Shown piece by piece: positions 1 through 8,042 of a DNA stretch of 44,603 nt. This DNA comes from an uncultured Lachnospiraceae bacterium. GTDB taxonomy: Bacteria > Bacillota > Clostridia > Lachnospirales > Lachnospiraceae. Position 1 is the stretch's first letter, and each line of letters begins with the position of its first letter. A model generated the notes under the pieces. That model saw nothing but the letters and a program-made list of their open reading frames with translations. It was not told the origin of the DNA and did no database searches. Location of the stretch: NCBI GenBank assembly GCA_937965795.1, contig CALCMD010000047.1, positions 1 through 44,603 of the forward strand, in the 5' to 3' direction. A program made the position numbers and the translations under genes.

Positions 1-23
1 AGTATACAGGTAAATCCACGAAC

Positions 24-683
24 CTACAAATTGGAGGTCATTACATATTGTCTAATCAGGCGGCTGGTGCCCAGTCTGTCTGCGCCAAGAGAGAGAAAGG
101 TCTCTGCGTCTTGAAAGGAAGAAATACCTCCCGCCGCTTTTACACTCTTTTCAGGAGCCGTATACTTTCGAAGCAGCGCGACATCTTCCGGCGTGGCTCC
201 GCCAGTGGAAAAACCGGTGGAGGTTTTAATAAAGTCCGCTCCTGTTTCGGACACAACCTGGCACATGGCAATCTTCTCTTCTTCCGTGAGCAGACAGGTT
301 TCAATGATAACTTTCAGAACCTTTCCTTCACAGACAGCTCTAACCGCCTGAATTTCCTCTTTTATCTGTTCATACCGGCCTTCCTTTACCCAGCCCAGAT
401 GAATCACCATATCGACCTCTCTGGCGCCGTTTCGGATGGCGTCCTCTGTTTCAAAGACCTTAACTGCTGTCGTGCTGTATCCATTTGGAAAACCAATGAC
501 AGTACATACGTTCATACGATCGCCCAGATACTCCGACGCCTGTTTAACGAAGGATGGCGGAATACATACAGATGCGGTATGAAATTTCAGAGCGTCGTCA
601 CAGATCTTTTGAATCTGCTCCCATGTGGCGGTCTGCGCCAGTAATGTATGATCCACTTTTTCCAATATCTGTTTTTGATCCAT
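24..683 (-). CDS. deoC: Deoxyribose-phosphate aldolase
   Basis: This class I aldolase cleaves 2-deoxyribose-5-phosphate to glyceraldehyde-3-phosphate and acetaldehyde, the last step of deoxynucleoside catabolism in the cytoplasm. The 219-residue TIM barrel is full length. The Schiff-base lysine is K153 in FIKTSTGF, the second active-site lysine is K182 in VKAAGGI, and the catalytic aspartate region is EVDMVI near residue 91. The ATG at 683 has AAGGAG about 10 bases upstream. It starts 16 bases after the deoB stop, so deoB and deoC form one unit: DeoB makes the substrate and DeoC consumes it. Nothing looks damaged. Confidence 0.96.
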   Translation of the reverse strand: MDQKQILEKVDHTLLAQTATWEQIQKICDDALKFHTASVCIPPSFVKQASEYLGDRMNVCTVIGFPNGYSTTAVKVFETEDAIRNGAREVDMVIHLGWVKEGRYEQIKEEIQAVRAVCEGKVLKVIIETCLLTEEEKIAMCQVVSETGADFIKTSTGFSTGGATPEDVALLRKYTAPEKSVKAAGGISSFQDAETFLSLGADRLGTSRLIRQYVMTSNL

Positions 684-699
684 CTCTTTTTTCTCCTTT

Positions 700-1902
700 T
701 CACTCTTGTAAATTTTTCAGACAGGAAGTCCCTATGGTTCCTTCCGGCATGGGAACGCCAAAATTCTCGGCAATCGTCGCCCCTATGCGGGCAAAATCCA
801 GACTTTGCATAAGCTCTCCCCATCCCCGCATGGAGGGGGACCAGGCCAGAAACGGTACGATTTCTCTGGTGTGGTCTGTCCCGGTATGCGTGGGGTCATT
901 ACCGTGGTCAGCCGTGAGAATCAGCAAATCTTCTTTCTGCATCTTGTCAAGCAGAACAGCAAGCTTTTTATCAAAGAGCTCCAGTTCACGGGCATAGCCC
1001 TCCGGAGCCCGTCTGTGCCCCCACAAAGCGTCAAAATCTACCAGATTTGTAAAACAGAGCCCCTGGAAATCTCTGTCGGCGAGAGCAATCGTCTGTTCCA
1101 TGCCATGTGCCGAGCTTTCCGATGGATGTGCTTCTGTGATACCTTCCCCACTGAAAATATCCTGAATTTTTCCAATCGAAATAACATCCATCCCGGCGGC
1201 TTTCAGGGCGTCGAGAGCCGTTTTCCCGAACGGCTTCAGGGCATAATCATGCCGGTTTGCCGTGCGTTTAAATTCTCCCTTTTTCTTTCCCACGTAAGGA
1301 CGGGCAATCACTCTTCCAACCTTCCACTCCTGCTTCATCGTCAGCTCCCGCGCGATCTCACAGTAATGATAGAGATTTTCAAGACCCATCGTGTCCTCGT
1401 TTCCGCAGATTTGCAGGACAGAATCGGCGGAGGTATATACGATCAAATGTCCTGTCTGAAGTTCTTCTTCTCCGAATTCCTCCAGTATCGTTGTGCCACT
1501 GGCGCTTTTATTTCCGATAATCTTCCTGCCGGTCCGCTTTTCAAGCTCCAGAATCAGCTCCGGCGGAAATCCATCCGGAAAGGTTTGAAGGGGCACGGTA
1601 GTACAAAGCCCCATCATTTCCCAATGTCCTGTCAGTGTATCCTTTCCGCGGCTTTTTTCCTGCATACGGCTATAATAGCCAAGCGTCCGTCTGCATGGCT
1701 CGATTCCCATAAGCGGAATCAGATTTGCAATGCCCATACTGCGAAGATGCGGTATATGCAGAGGGTTTCCCCTGGCATACCGGAAAGCGGCGATGTGTCC
1801 CAGAGTATTCGTCCCGGCATCGCCATACCCGGCGGCGTCCGGCATTTCCCCGATTCCCAGAGAGTCCAGTACAAGGACAAAAATCCTTTTATATTTTTTC
1901 AT
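700..1902 (-). CDS. deoB: Phosphopentomutase
   Basis: DeoB interconverts (deoxy)ribose-1-phosphate and (deoxy)ribose-5-phosphate, linking nucleoside phosphorolysis to the pentose pool. It is a 400-residue member of the alkaline phosphatase superfamily. The N-terminal metal/nucleophile region reads LVLDSLGIGEMPDA, and the C-terminal metal-ligand motif DHGNDPTHTGTDHTRE lies near residues 330-345. The ATG at 1902 has GAGG about 8 bases upstream. It is the first gene of a deoB-deoC pair, behind a probable promoter at 1938-1967 and a perfect inverted repeat at 1987-2027. No nucleoside phosphorylase or DeoR-type regulator is in the window. Confidence 0.96.
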   Translation of the reverse strand: MKKYKRIFVLVLDSLGIGEMPDAAGYGDAGTNTLGHIAAFRYARGNPLHIPHLRSMGIANLIPLMGIEPCRRTLGYYSRMQEKSRGKDTLTGHWEMMGLCTTVPLQTFPDGFPPELILELEKRTGRKIIGNKSASGTTILEEFGEEELQTGHLIVYTSADSVLQICGNEDTMGLENLYHYCEIARELTMKQEWKVGRVIARPYVGKKKGEFKRTANRHDYALKPFGKTALDALKAAGMDVISIGKIQDIFSGEGITEAHPSESSAHGMEQTIALADRDFQGLCFTNLVDFDALWGHRRAPEGYARELELFDKKLAVLLDKMQKEDLLILTADHGNDPTHTGTDHTREIVPFLAWSPSMRGWGELMQSLDFARIGATIAENFGVPMPEGTIGTSCLKNLQE

Positions 1903-1937
1903 ATCGTTACCTCAAAATTTTAAAGAGTTTCCTGTAC

Positions 1938-1967
1938 ATTTTATCACATCCATACCCTCACAGACAA
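1938..1967 (-). promoter_or_regulatory. Probable promoter of deoB-deoC
   Basis: On the minus strand, TTGTCT (1962-1967) is followed after 18 bases by TAAAAT (1938-1943); with GATAAA as the -10 the spacing is 16. This is a reasonable housekeeping-type promoter about 35 bases before the deoB start. The call is inference from the motif alone. Confidence 0.45.
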
Positions 1968-1986
1968 CAGGTGTTTAAAACATTCC

Positions 1987-2027
1987 TCCCAACAGTTTAC
2001 ATAATAGTGTTATGTAAACTGTTGGGA
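1987..2027. repeat. Perfect 18-bp inverted repeat, possible operator
   Basis: Arms at 1987-2004 and 2010-2027 are perfectly complementary over 18 bp around a 5-base centre; the inner half-site reads GTTTACATAA. No T-run follows on either strand, so it is not a typical intrinsic terminator. It begins 3 bases beyond the T-tract of the dtd terminator. Its centre is about 75 bases upstream of the expected deoB transcription start, which suits a regulator or activator binding site. The binding protein is unknown. Confidence 0.6.
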
Positions 2028-2030
2028 CGT

Positions 2031-2069
2031 AAAAAATGAAACCGGACGCATCAAGGCAATCCGGTTTCA
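2031..2069 (-). terminator. Intrinsic terminator after dtd
   Basis: On the minus strand, just past the dtd stop, TGAAACCGGA and TCCGGTTTCA form a perfect 10-bp stem around a 13-base loop. Six T residues follow directly. This is a textbook Rho-independent terminator closing the kinase-dtd unit. Confidence 0.88.
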
Positions 2070-2072
2070 CTT

Positions 2073-2516
2073 TTAATGTTCCGTATCCAGCAGAATTGTA
2101 AATGGGCCGTCGTTACAAAGTTCAATTTTCATATCGGCGCCAAAGCTTCCGGTCTTTACCACAGGAACTCTTTTTTTACATTCTGCAACAATATATTCAT
2201 ACAATTCTTCTGCAAGCTCCGGCTCCGCCGCATCTATAAAGCTGGGACGGTTCCCTTTTCTGCAATTTGCGTAGAGTGTAAACTGTGACACCAGAAGCAG
2301 CTCCCCGTTCACATCAGCGAGAGACAGATTTGTTTTTCCTTCTGTATCCTCAAAAATACGCAGTCCTGTCATCTTCCTGATCAGATAATCCGCTTCGGTT
2401 CTGGTGTCCTTTCTTCCTACTCCGATCAGCACCAGAAAGCCTTTCCGGATATCCCCAATCGTTTCTCCCTCGACGGTAACACTGGCATGTGTCACTCTCT
2501 GAATTACAAATTTCAT
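2073..2516 (-). CDS. dtd: D-aminoacyl-tRNA deacylase
   Basis: DTD hydrolyses D-amino acids mischarged onto tRNA, a chirality proofreading step in the cytoplasm. The 147-residue protein has the standard start MKFVIQRV, the active-site motif SQFTLYA near residue 80, and the C-terminal cis-proline motif in the form NDGPFT (often NDGPVT). The start at 2516 fits the family length; a longer reading would add 27 unrelated residues. Its ATG overlaps the TGA of the upstream kinase as ATGA, which implies translational coupling. A terminator follows immediately. Confidence 0.95.
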   Translation of the reverse strand: MKFVIQRVTHASVTVEGETIGDIRKGFLVLIGVGRKDTRTEADYLIRKMTGLRIFEDTEGKTNLSLADVNGELLLVSQFTLYANCRKGNRPSFIDAAEPELAEELYEYIVAECKKRVPVVKTGSFGADMKIELCNDGPFTILLDTEH

Positions 2517-3142
2517 CTTCCGGCCTCTTTCAATGCAATATAATTTTTTAAGAGCTGAACGGTAGAATCTATGCCAAGCGCAGTACTGTTCACACAAAGA
2601 TCATACCCGGAAACATGGCCCCATCTCTTTGTGGAGTAGTAATTATAATAACTGGCACGTCCCTTATCCGTTTTAATAATCATTTCTTTTGCCTTCGCGT
2701 TGGTCAGGTCGTATTTGGATGCAATCCGCTCCACTCTGCGTTCCAGATCTCCATGAATAAAAACCGAAATGAGATTTGGAAACTCTGCAAGCGCATAATC
2801 CGCACAACGTCCCACGATTACACAGGGGCCTTCTTCGGCAATATTTTTAATGGCGTTAAACTGTGCCAAGAAGAGTTTATAATTGATCGGCATATCCGAA
2901 AAAGCGGAGGAACGATACCCCCCGGAATAAGTATCCATCACAAGTGCGTAGAGAAAACTATTCGTTGGTTTTTCATCATGTTTTTCAAAAAGCTCTTTGC
3001 ATATGCCGCTCTCCTTTGCCGCACGATCCAGAAGTTCTTTGTCATAGCATTTAATTCCCAGCTCTTCGGCCAGTTTTCTGCCGATTTCATGTCCACCGCT
3101 TCCATATTGTCTTCCGATGGTAATCACTGATTTACAAGCCAT
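2513..3142 (-). CDS. Cytidylate kinase-like family protein
   Basis: This 209-residue P-loop kinase belongs to the cytidylate kinase-like group (Cytidylate_kin2) that is common in Clostridia and distinct from Cmk. The N-terminal nucleotide loop is GRQYGSGGHEIG at residues 10-21. A later CVIVGRCADYAL segment and an RASYYNYYSTKRWG segment are typical of the group. The substrate is not established, and NMP kinase activity is only an inference. The chosen ATG at 3142 (MACKSVITIG) has AAGGA upstream and removes 45 non-homologous residues. It is coupled to dtd by ATGA. A roughly 100-base leader separates it from a candidate promoter. Confidence 0.85.
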   Translation of the reverse strand: MACKSVITIGRQYGSGGHEIGRKLAEELGIKCYDKELLDRAAKESGICKELFEKHDEKPTNSFLYALVMDTYSGGYRSSAFSDMPINYKLFLAQFNAIKNIAEEGPCVIVGRCADYALAEFPNLISVFIHGDLERRVERIASKYDLTNAKAKEMIIKTDKGRASYYNYYSTKRWGHVSGYDLCVNSTALGIDSTVQLLKNYIALKEAGR

Positions 3143-3239
3143 ATCATTCACGTCCTTCCTATTAGAATAATCATGATGCCAGGATTGTGGAAGCATGAAG
3201 TGCCAAGCAATCCGTATGGTATCTTTTGACCTCGATATT

Positions 3240-3268
3240 ATAATAATAGTATACAACAACCCCGCCAA
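3240..3268 (-). promoter_or_regulatory. Candidate promoter for kinase-dtd
   Basis: On the minus strand, TTGGCG (3263-3268) and TATTAT (3240-3245) are 17 bases apart, and a perfect TATAAT overlaps at 3237-3242. The region is strongly AT-rich. Several alternative -10 registers exist, so the exact start is uncertain. The leader to 3142 holds a weak GGATTG/CAATCC hairpin and nothing else I recognise. Confidence 0.45.
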
Positions 3269-3297
3269 AAAGTACACTATTTTCGTGAAATATCGCC

Positions 3298-3338
3298 AAA
3301 AAAGTGTAACAGTGAAGCCTGAAGGCTGAAGTGTTACA
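3298..3338 (-). terminator. Terminator after rluD, variant of a dispersed palindrome
   Basis: On the minus strand, TGTAACA and TGTTACA form outer arms around an inner AGCC-TTCA-GGCT hairpin, followed by C and six T residues. It lies about 40 bases past the rluD stop and so should end the hlyD-to-rluD run. The GTAAC, TTCAG, CTTCA and GTTAC blocks resemble the repeats at 21030 and 44570, so this looks like a diverged member of the same family. Confidence 0.75.
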
Positions 3339-3377
3339 AAAAAGTATCAGGTAACGACCATAGAAACCGGAAAGCAG

Positions 3378-4286
3378 CTATAATTTTCTGAGAAGCTCTT
3401 CAAAATATTCCGGCAGCGGCGCCTCAAACTCCATATACGCCCCTGTACGGGGATGTAAAAATCCTAAAACCTGTGCATGAAGGGTTTGCCCCTGTAGTTT
3501 ATAAGGGCACCTGTTTGGGCCGTATACGGCGTCTCCCAGCAGAGGATGCCCCAGACTGGACATGTGAACACGAATCTGATGTGTTCTTCCGGTTTCCAAC
3601 TGGCATTCAATATAGGTAAACTGACGAAATCTTTCCAGAACGCGGTAATGCGTAACTGCTTCCTTGCCGTTTTTATCATTTACCGCCATTTTCTTTCGGT
3701 CAATGGGATGACGACCGATCGGAGCGCTGACGGTTCCCTCTTCCTCCTTTAATCTGCCGTGAACGATGGCTCTGTATTTTCTTGTGATAGAATGAACCTT
3801 GAGCTGCTCCGCCAGGCTGATATGTGAGAAATCATTTTTGCATACCACGAGAGAACCGGTCGTATCCATATCGATTCTGTGAACGATTCCCGGACGCAGC
3901 ACACCGTTGATTCCCGACAGTTTCCCGGCGCAGTGGTACATGAGGGCATTTACCAGCGTACCGTTGTAGTGTCCCGCGCTTGGATGCACCACCATCCCCT
4001 TCGGTTTATTTACCACCAGCAGATCATCATCCTCATAAAGAATATCCAATGGAATATTTTCCGGACAGATATCCGGCTCTTCCAGGTCAGGGATTTCCAG
4101 CTCGACGACTTCCCCCGCTGTAATTTTATAATTGGCTTTTACAGGCTTTCCCTGTATAAAAACCCGCCCTTCCTTCATAAGTTTTTGAAGGTAAGAGCGG
4201 GACTGACCTTCCAGCAGATCGGAAAGGTATTTATCAATTCTCTGCCCGGAAGCTTCTTCCGGAATATAAAACTTCATCTGTTCCAT
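3378..4286 (-). CDS. RluA-family pseudouridine synthase (RluD-like)
   Basis: This enzyme isomerises specific uridines in RNA, probably 23S rRNA, to pseudouridine. The 302-residue protein has an N-terminal S4 domain (about residues 13-75) and an RluA catalytic domain. The catalytic aspartate is in GIVHRIDMDTTG, and the family block YRAIVHGRL and the C-terminal ETGRTHQIRVH motif are intact. The start at 4286 has AAAGGA 8 bases upstream and lies 4 bases after the lspA stop. The lspA-rluD pairing is widespread in Firmicutes. The exact paralogue (RluD or YlyB type) cannot be fixed from sequence alone. Confidence 0.93.
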   Translation of the reverse strand: MEQMKFYIPEEASGQRIDKYLSDLLEGQSRSYLQKLMKEGRVFIQGKPVKANYKITAGEVVELEIPDLEEPDICPENIPLDILYEDDDLLVVNKPKGMVVHPSAGHYNGTLVNALMYHCAGKLSGINGVLRPGIVHRIDMDTTGSLVVCKNDFSHISLAEQLKVHSITRKYRAIVHGRLKEEEGTVSAPIGRHPIDRKKMAVNDKNGKEAVTHYRVLERFRQFTYIECQLETGRTHQIRVHMSSLGHPLLGDAVYGPNRCPYKLQGQTLHAQVLGFLHPRTGAYMEFEAPLPEYFEELLRKL

Positions 4287-4290
4287 CTTA

Positions 4291-4821
4291 TCATCCTTTG
4301 ATAGCTGTCTTTTTTCTTGAAAACAGACCCTGAAATTCATCTTCTTTATAGTAGAAAAGAAAAAGCAAAAGAAAAAATGCCATAGAAACGGTTACATAAA
4401 TATCCGCCACATTAAAGACAGGAAAATCAATCAGAGAAAAATAGAAAAAGTCTACCACAAATCCCCGAAAAAGTCTGTCAATCGCATTTCCAATGGCTCC
4501 AGCGCTTACAAATACGGCAATCACACGCAATGGTACATAGCGCCTGCCTGCCGGAAGCCGATAATAGAAATAGCTGACTCCAATAAGAACCAAAAAGACA
4601 CAGATCAGAAACAGCCATTGCTGATTCTGCATCAGTCCAAAGGCGGCTCCCCTGTTCTCAAGGTATTGTAAATCAAACACACCCTTTACCCAGACGATCG
4701 AAGGCTGTCCTTTTAAGGTATGAATCGCCCACAACTTGGAAAGCTGGTCGAGAATTGTCAGAAAAATAACTCCGGCAATTCCTGCTATCATATATTTTTT
4801 CGTGATTTTTCTATTGTTCAT
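4291..4821 (-). CDS. lspA: Lipoprotein signal peptidase II
   Basis: LspA is a membrane aspartic protease that removes signal peptides from prolipoproteins after lipidation. One such substrate in this window is the lipoprotein at 38057-39166. The 176-residue protein has four membrane segments. The catalytic aspartates lie in GAIGNAIDRLFRGFVVDF and in FNVADIYV. I chose the ATG at 4821 because GAGG lies 6 bases upstream. This gives an 11-base overlap with the end of aroB, so the two are probably translationally coupled. It is followed closely by rluD. Confidence 0.94.
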   Translation of the reverse strand: MNNRKITKKYMIAGIAGVIFLTILDQLSKLWAIHTLKGQPSIVWVKGVFDLQYLENRGAAFGLMQNQQWLFLICVFLVLIGVSYFYYRLPAGRRYVPLRVIAVFVSAGAIGNAIDRLFRGFVVDFFYFSLIDFPVFNVADIYVTVSMAFFLLLFLFYYKEDEFQGLFSRKKTAIKG

Positions 4822-5938
4822 ATCCATCCTCAATTTCTGCATTTAAAAAATTGATGGCGTCCCGCATTTCGTCATCCGTTACGGTCTTATCGAGAAAAGC
4901 GTGGCCGATTCCATTCAGAAGTACAAATTTAATCCTTCCTGCTTCCATCTTTTTATCAGACTTTGTAGCCGCAATGATCTCATCCGGATTCAGGCCGGAA
5001 AATGAAATCGGCAGTTCAAATCCCACATTCATATCACGAATCTCAAAAAATTCCTCGGCGCTCAGAAGCCCTCTTTGATAGGAAATATACGAAGCGGCCA
5101 CATAGCCCAGCGCCACGCACTGCCCGTGAAGCATCTTGAAATCCATCAATTTCTCAATGGCATGTCCGAGGGTATGTCCAAAATTTAAAAGCGCCCGCTC
5201 CCCTTTTTCCGTAGGGTCTTTTTCTACAACAGCCCGCTTAATTTCACAGCTTCTGGAAATCATTTTTTTCAGGACTTCCGGATTTCTTTCACAAATCTCA
5301 GACATATGCTGAATCGTCCACTCATAATAGGAAGCATCTTTTATCAAACCATGCTTTAAGATTTCTCCCATTCCGCAGAAAAACTGCTCGTCACGCAGCG
5401 TTTTTAAAGTGCTGATATTCATAAAAACCAGCTTCGGCTGATGGAATGCTCCGACCATATTTTTATAACAGTCAAAATCTACACCTGTTTTCCCGCCAAT
5501 GCTGCTGTCTACCTGCGAAAGCAGAGTGGTCGGTATCTGGACAAAATCAATCCCCCGCAGATAAGTAGCGGCCGCATAGCCAGTCAGATCGCCCACAACG
5601 CCGCCCCCCAGGGCTATGAGCATATCTTTTCGGTCAAAATGGTTTAAAATCAAATGCTCATACAGAGCTCTCACGGTATCCAGCGTTTTATTTTTTTCTC
5701 CTGCCGGAAAAACAAAACGGGTCACTTTTGTACAAAGACCGTCCAGAAGCTTCTCAAGCTCATTTCCATAGTATCCATCCACCGTAGAATCACTTACGAT
5801 ACACAGTCTGCGGTTTTTCACCTCCAGCGCTTCCAGGTATTCCGGAAGCATTGCAAAGGATTCTTCCAGATAAATATGGTAGGCTGTTTCATGATCCTTT
5901 TTTACAGGAATACACATCCGTTCTTTTTCTTTACTCAT
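4811..5938 (-). CDS. aroB: 3-dehydroquinate synthase
   Basis: AroB converts DAHP to 3-dehydroquinate, the second step of the shikimate pathway, using NAD and a divalent metal. The 375-residue protein carries the NAD-binding ALGGGVVGDLTGY motif. Its metal ligands are in GMGEILKHGLI (Glu), LLNFGHTLGHAIE (His) and LHGQCVALGY (His). The ATG at 5938 has GGAGG 5-6 bases upstream; a longer reading adds 35 residues of no family similarity. It is unusual here in being isolated from other aro genes, placed 25 bases after ylmH and overlapping lspA by 11 bases. Nothing is missing. Confidence 0.95.
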   Translation of the reverse strand: MSKEKERMCIPVKKDHETAYHIYLEESFAMLPEYLEALEVKNRRLCIVSDSTVDGYYGNELEKLLDGLCTKVTRFVFPAGEKNKTLDTVRALYEHLILNHFDRKDMLIALGGGVVGDLTGYAAATYLRGIDFVQIPTTLLSQVDSSIGGKTGVDFDCYKNMVGAFHQPKLVFMNISTLKTLRDEQFFCGMGEILKHGLIKDASYYEWTIQHMSEICERNPEVLKKMISRSCEIKRAVVEKDPTEKGERALLNFGHTLGHAIEKLMDFKMLHGQCVALGYVAASYISYQRGLLSAEEFFEIRDMNVGFELPISFSGLNPDEIIAATKSDKKMEAGRIKFVLLNGIGHAFLDKTVTDDEMRDAINFLNAEIEDGYEQ

Positions 5939-5963
5939 CACTGCCTCCAACTTTGTTTCCCTA

Positions 5964-6719
5964 TTATATATATTTTTCAATCTCAACATAGATCCGGCCC
6001 TTTTTTGTCTGCGCTGCCGTACCCGTATAGCGGAATTTTCCAAGCCCGCGAGCCGAAACGACGTCCTTTTCCTTTAGCGTATATCCATTTGACACGATCA
6101 TCTTCCCATTCACAAATACTTTCCCGCTCTCAATCAGTCCAACCAGACTGCTTCTGGAAGTACGAAAAGCAAGTGCGAGAACGCTGTCCAGACGAACAGA
6201 TGCCACGGTACCGCGAATCATCTCCGTATTGGGTGAAAAAGAAAAATCACCCGGAGGTATCATCTGGCAGATCACGGAGGTATGCCGGATACGATTTAAC
6301 TCCCTGCAAATAAAATCAGACATTTTCTCTGAGCAAAATACATATGCGCTCTTTTCTTTTACCACAAGATCGCCAAGCTTTAATCTCTCAATTCCAAGAT
6401 TCAGAATCGCCCCCAGATAATCTCTATGGTTCAGGGGTTCAAAAAACTTTTCATTCAAAGGACGGATTTCCAGACAGGAAATGGGATACGTCCATTCATA
6501 AGAAAGAGCATCAGGGATAAACGCTGCCATCTGACGCTCTGCTGATTCATAACCACCAAAAGTTTTCCAGGTTCGGCAGGAAAACTTTTGAATCGTATCA
6601 TGAAAAATATTCAATTCATTCAGATTCATAAAATCTGAAAATGTAACAATTCCTTTTCTGAAAGCGGCGCCATCCAAATCCAGAAGATGTTTCTGGAACA
6701 TTTCCTCTTCTCTGTTCAT
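5964..6719 (-). CDS. ylmH: YlmH-family S4-domain RNA-binding protein
   Basis: YlmH is an RNA-binding protein conserved in the Gram-positive sepF neighbourhood; homologues have been linked to division and to handling of stalled ribosomes. The 251-residue protein has an N-terminal YlmH domain and a C-terminal S4 domain near residues 175-235, recognisable by ALAFRTSRSSLVGLIESGKV and VFVNGKMIVSNGY. The ATG at 6719 (MNREEEMF) is chosen because it follows the sepF stop by 7 bases and has a weak GAGAG upstream. It sits directly after sepF, as in Bacillus and Streptococcus, but ylmG and divIVA are absent here. Confidence 0.9.
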   Translation of the reverse strand: MNREEEMFQKHLLDLDGAAFRKGIVTFSDFMNLNELNIFHDTIQKFSCRTWKTFGGYESAERQMAAFIPDALSYEWTYPISCLEIRPLNEKFFEPLNHRDYLGAILNLGIERLKLGDLVVKEKSAYVFCSEKMSDFICRELNRIRHTSVICQMIPPGDFSFSPNTEMIRGTVASVRLDSVLALAFRTSRSSLVGLIESGKVFVNGKMIVSNGYTLKEKDVVSARGLGKFRYTGTAAQTKKGRIYVEIEKYI

Positions 6720-6726
6720 AATCTCT

Positions 6727-7305
6727 CTAATAATTTGAATGAAGCGAAGGGGATTCAAATGCTCCATTCAGAATTTGCTGAAAATCTCCTGAAATATCCA
6801 CAGAAGAAGGTGTAATAATGAAAATATAACCGCTGATCTTCTGCAAATTTCCATTCACCGCATAGCAGGAACCGGATGCAAAATCAATAATTCTCTGCGC
6901 AGCTTCTACTTCTAACCCTTCCATGTTCAGGACTACTGTGCAGTTCGCAAGAAGTGTTTCCGTAATCTCACGGGCGTCCTCCATCGTGTGCGGTTTGATT
7001 ACACAAACTTCCATACCGCCAGATCTTTTCGGACGTATGGGAGAAATCTTGCTGTTTGCCTGGGAAGAAGAATTCTGCGGCTTGGATTGACGCTTTGTCT
7101 TTGGCTGGGATTTTGCTTTGCGTGGCGGAAGATCATCAAAATCATCGAAATCATCCTCTTCTTCCAGCTTCTTAAAAATACGTCTCTTTGCCGGACGCTC
7201 TTCTTCATAATCATCGTCTATTTCATCATCCAGAAAATCATCATCATCAAACCCGTCATCGTCATTCAGTTTCATAGCATTTAAAAATTTATCAAGTACA
7301 CCCAT
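6727..7305 (-). CDS. sepF: Cell division protein SepF
   Basis: SepF is a cytoplasmic protein that anchors FtsZ to the membrane and shapes the septum. The 192-residue protein starts with the amphipathic membrane-binding helix MGVLDKFLNAMKL. A very acidic, Asp-rich linker follows (about residues 14-60), then a Lys/Gln/Ser-rich stretch, then the conserved SepF core (about 95-180) with VCVIKPHTMEDAREI and SGSCYAVNG. The ATG at 7305 has TAGGAGA upstream. It lies between yggS and ylmH, the usual order. Confidence 0.95.
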   Translation of the reverse strand: MGVLDKFLNAMKLNDDDGFDDDDFLDDEIDDDYEEERPAKRRIFKKLEEEDDFDDFDDLPPRKAKSQPKTKRQSKPQNSSSQANSKISPIRPKRSGGMEVCVIKPHTMEDAREITETLLANCTVVLNMEGLEVEAAQRIIDFASGSCYAVNGNLQKISGYIFIITPSSVDISGDFQQILNGAFESPSLHSNY

Positions 7306-7328
7306 CGTTATCTCCTATCCACTAAAAC

Positions 7329-8027
7329 TCATCCATTCAGGACATAATTTCTCTCACCGAAGATTCCGGTTCCGACCCGCACCATTGTAGCGCCTTCTTC
7401 GATCGCAACCTGATAATCTCCTGTCATACCCATACTCAGGTGACGCATAGTTATATTATCAATGTTTTTGCTTTTGATGTCAACATATAATTTTCTTAAT
7501 TTTCGAAAAAATACACGATTTTCTTCAGCATCCTCCACAAAAGGCGCAATCGTCATCAGTCCTTCGACATGAAGATTGGGAAGATTGGAAATTTTTTCAA
7601 GAAATGGCAGAACGTCTTTCTCATAAAGACCAAATTTAGAATCCTCCTGTGCAATATTAACCTCCACAAGAACCGGCATGACGACGCCATGCTTTCCGGC
7701 TTCCTGACTGATGGCTTCCGCCAGTCTTTCTGAGTCCACCGAATGAATCATGCACGCCTTATCAATGATATATTTTATTTTATTTCTTTGCAAATGCCCA
7801 ATCATATGCCAGCGGATATCCTGTGGCATCACCAGACATTTTTCTTTCAGCTCTTGGGGCTTATTTTCACCAAAATCACGGCTGCCCGCCTCATACGCTT
7901 CCTCAAGCATCCGTATGGGCTTTGTTTTACTGACCGAGATCAGAGTGACGTCTTCCCGCTTTCTTCCGCTTCTTTTGCAGGCGGCGCATATATTTTTTTC
8001 TACAGTTTCCAGATTTTCCCGAATCAT
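7329..8027 (-). CDS. yggS: YggS-family PLP homeostasis protein
   Basis: This PLP-binding protein (PLPBP/YlmE) maintains vitamin B6 and amino-acid balance and has no proven catalytic reaction. The 232-residue single-domain fold has the PLP lysine K34 in LISVSKTKP and the phosphate-binding segment MGMTGDYQVAIEEGATMVRVG near the C-terminus. The ATG at 8027 has AGGAGG about 6 bases upstream. It is the normal ylmE position immediately upstream of sepF. A pyridoxal kinase gene also occurs in this window, at 35499-36347. Confidence 0.94.
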   Translation of the reverse strand: MIRENLETVEKNICAACKRSGRKREDVTLISVSKTKPIRMLEEAYEAGSRDFGENKPQELKEKCLVMPQDIRWHMIGHLQRNKIKYIIDKACMIHSVDSERLAEAISQEAGKHGVVMPVLVEVNIAQEDSKFGLYEKDVLPFLEKISNLPNLHVEGLMTIAPFVEDAEENRVFFRKLRKLYVDIKSKNIDNITMRHLSMGMTGDYQVAIEEGATMVRVGTGIFGERNYVLNG

Positions 8028-8042
8028 GTTTCCCTCCTGTTT

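Noticed and set aside
3227..3254. Plus-strand promoter (TTGACC with GTATAC)
   Set aside because: It would point into the antisense of rluD with no gene to drive, and the AT-rich -10 region is better explained by the minus-strand kinase promoter.
7150..7275. Simple-sequence repeat (ATCATC-like) region
   Set aside because: It encodes the Asp-rich acidic linker of SepF; the repetition follows from GAT/GAC codons and is not a separate element.
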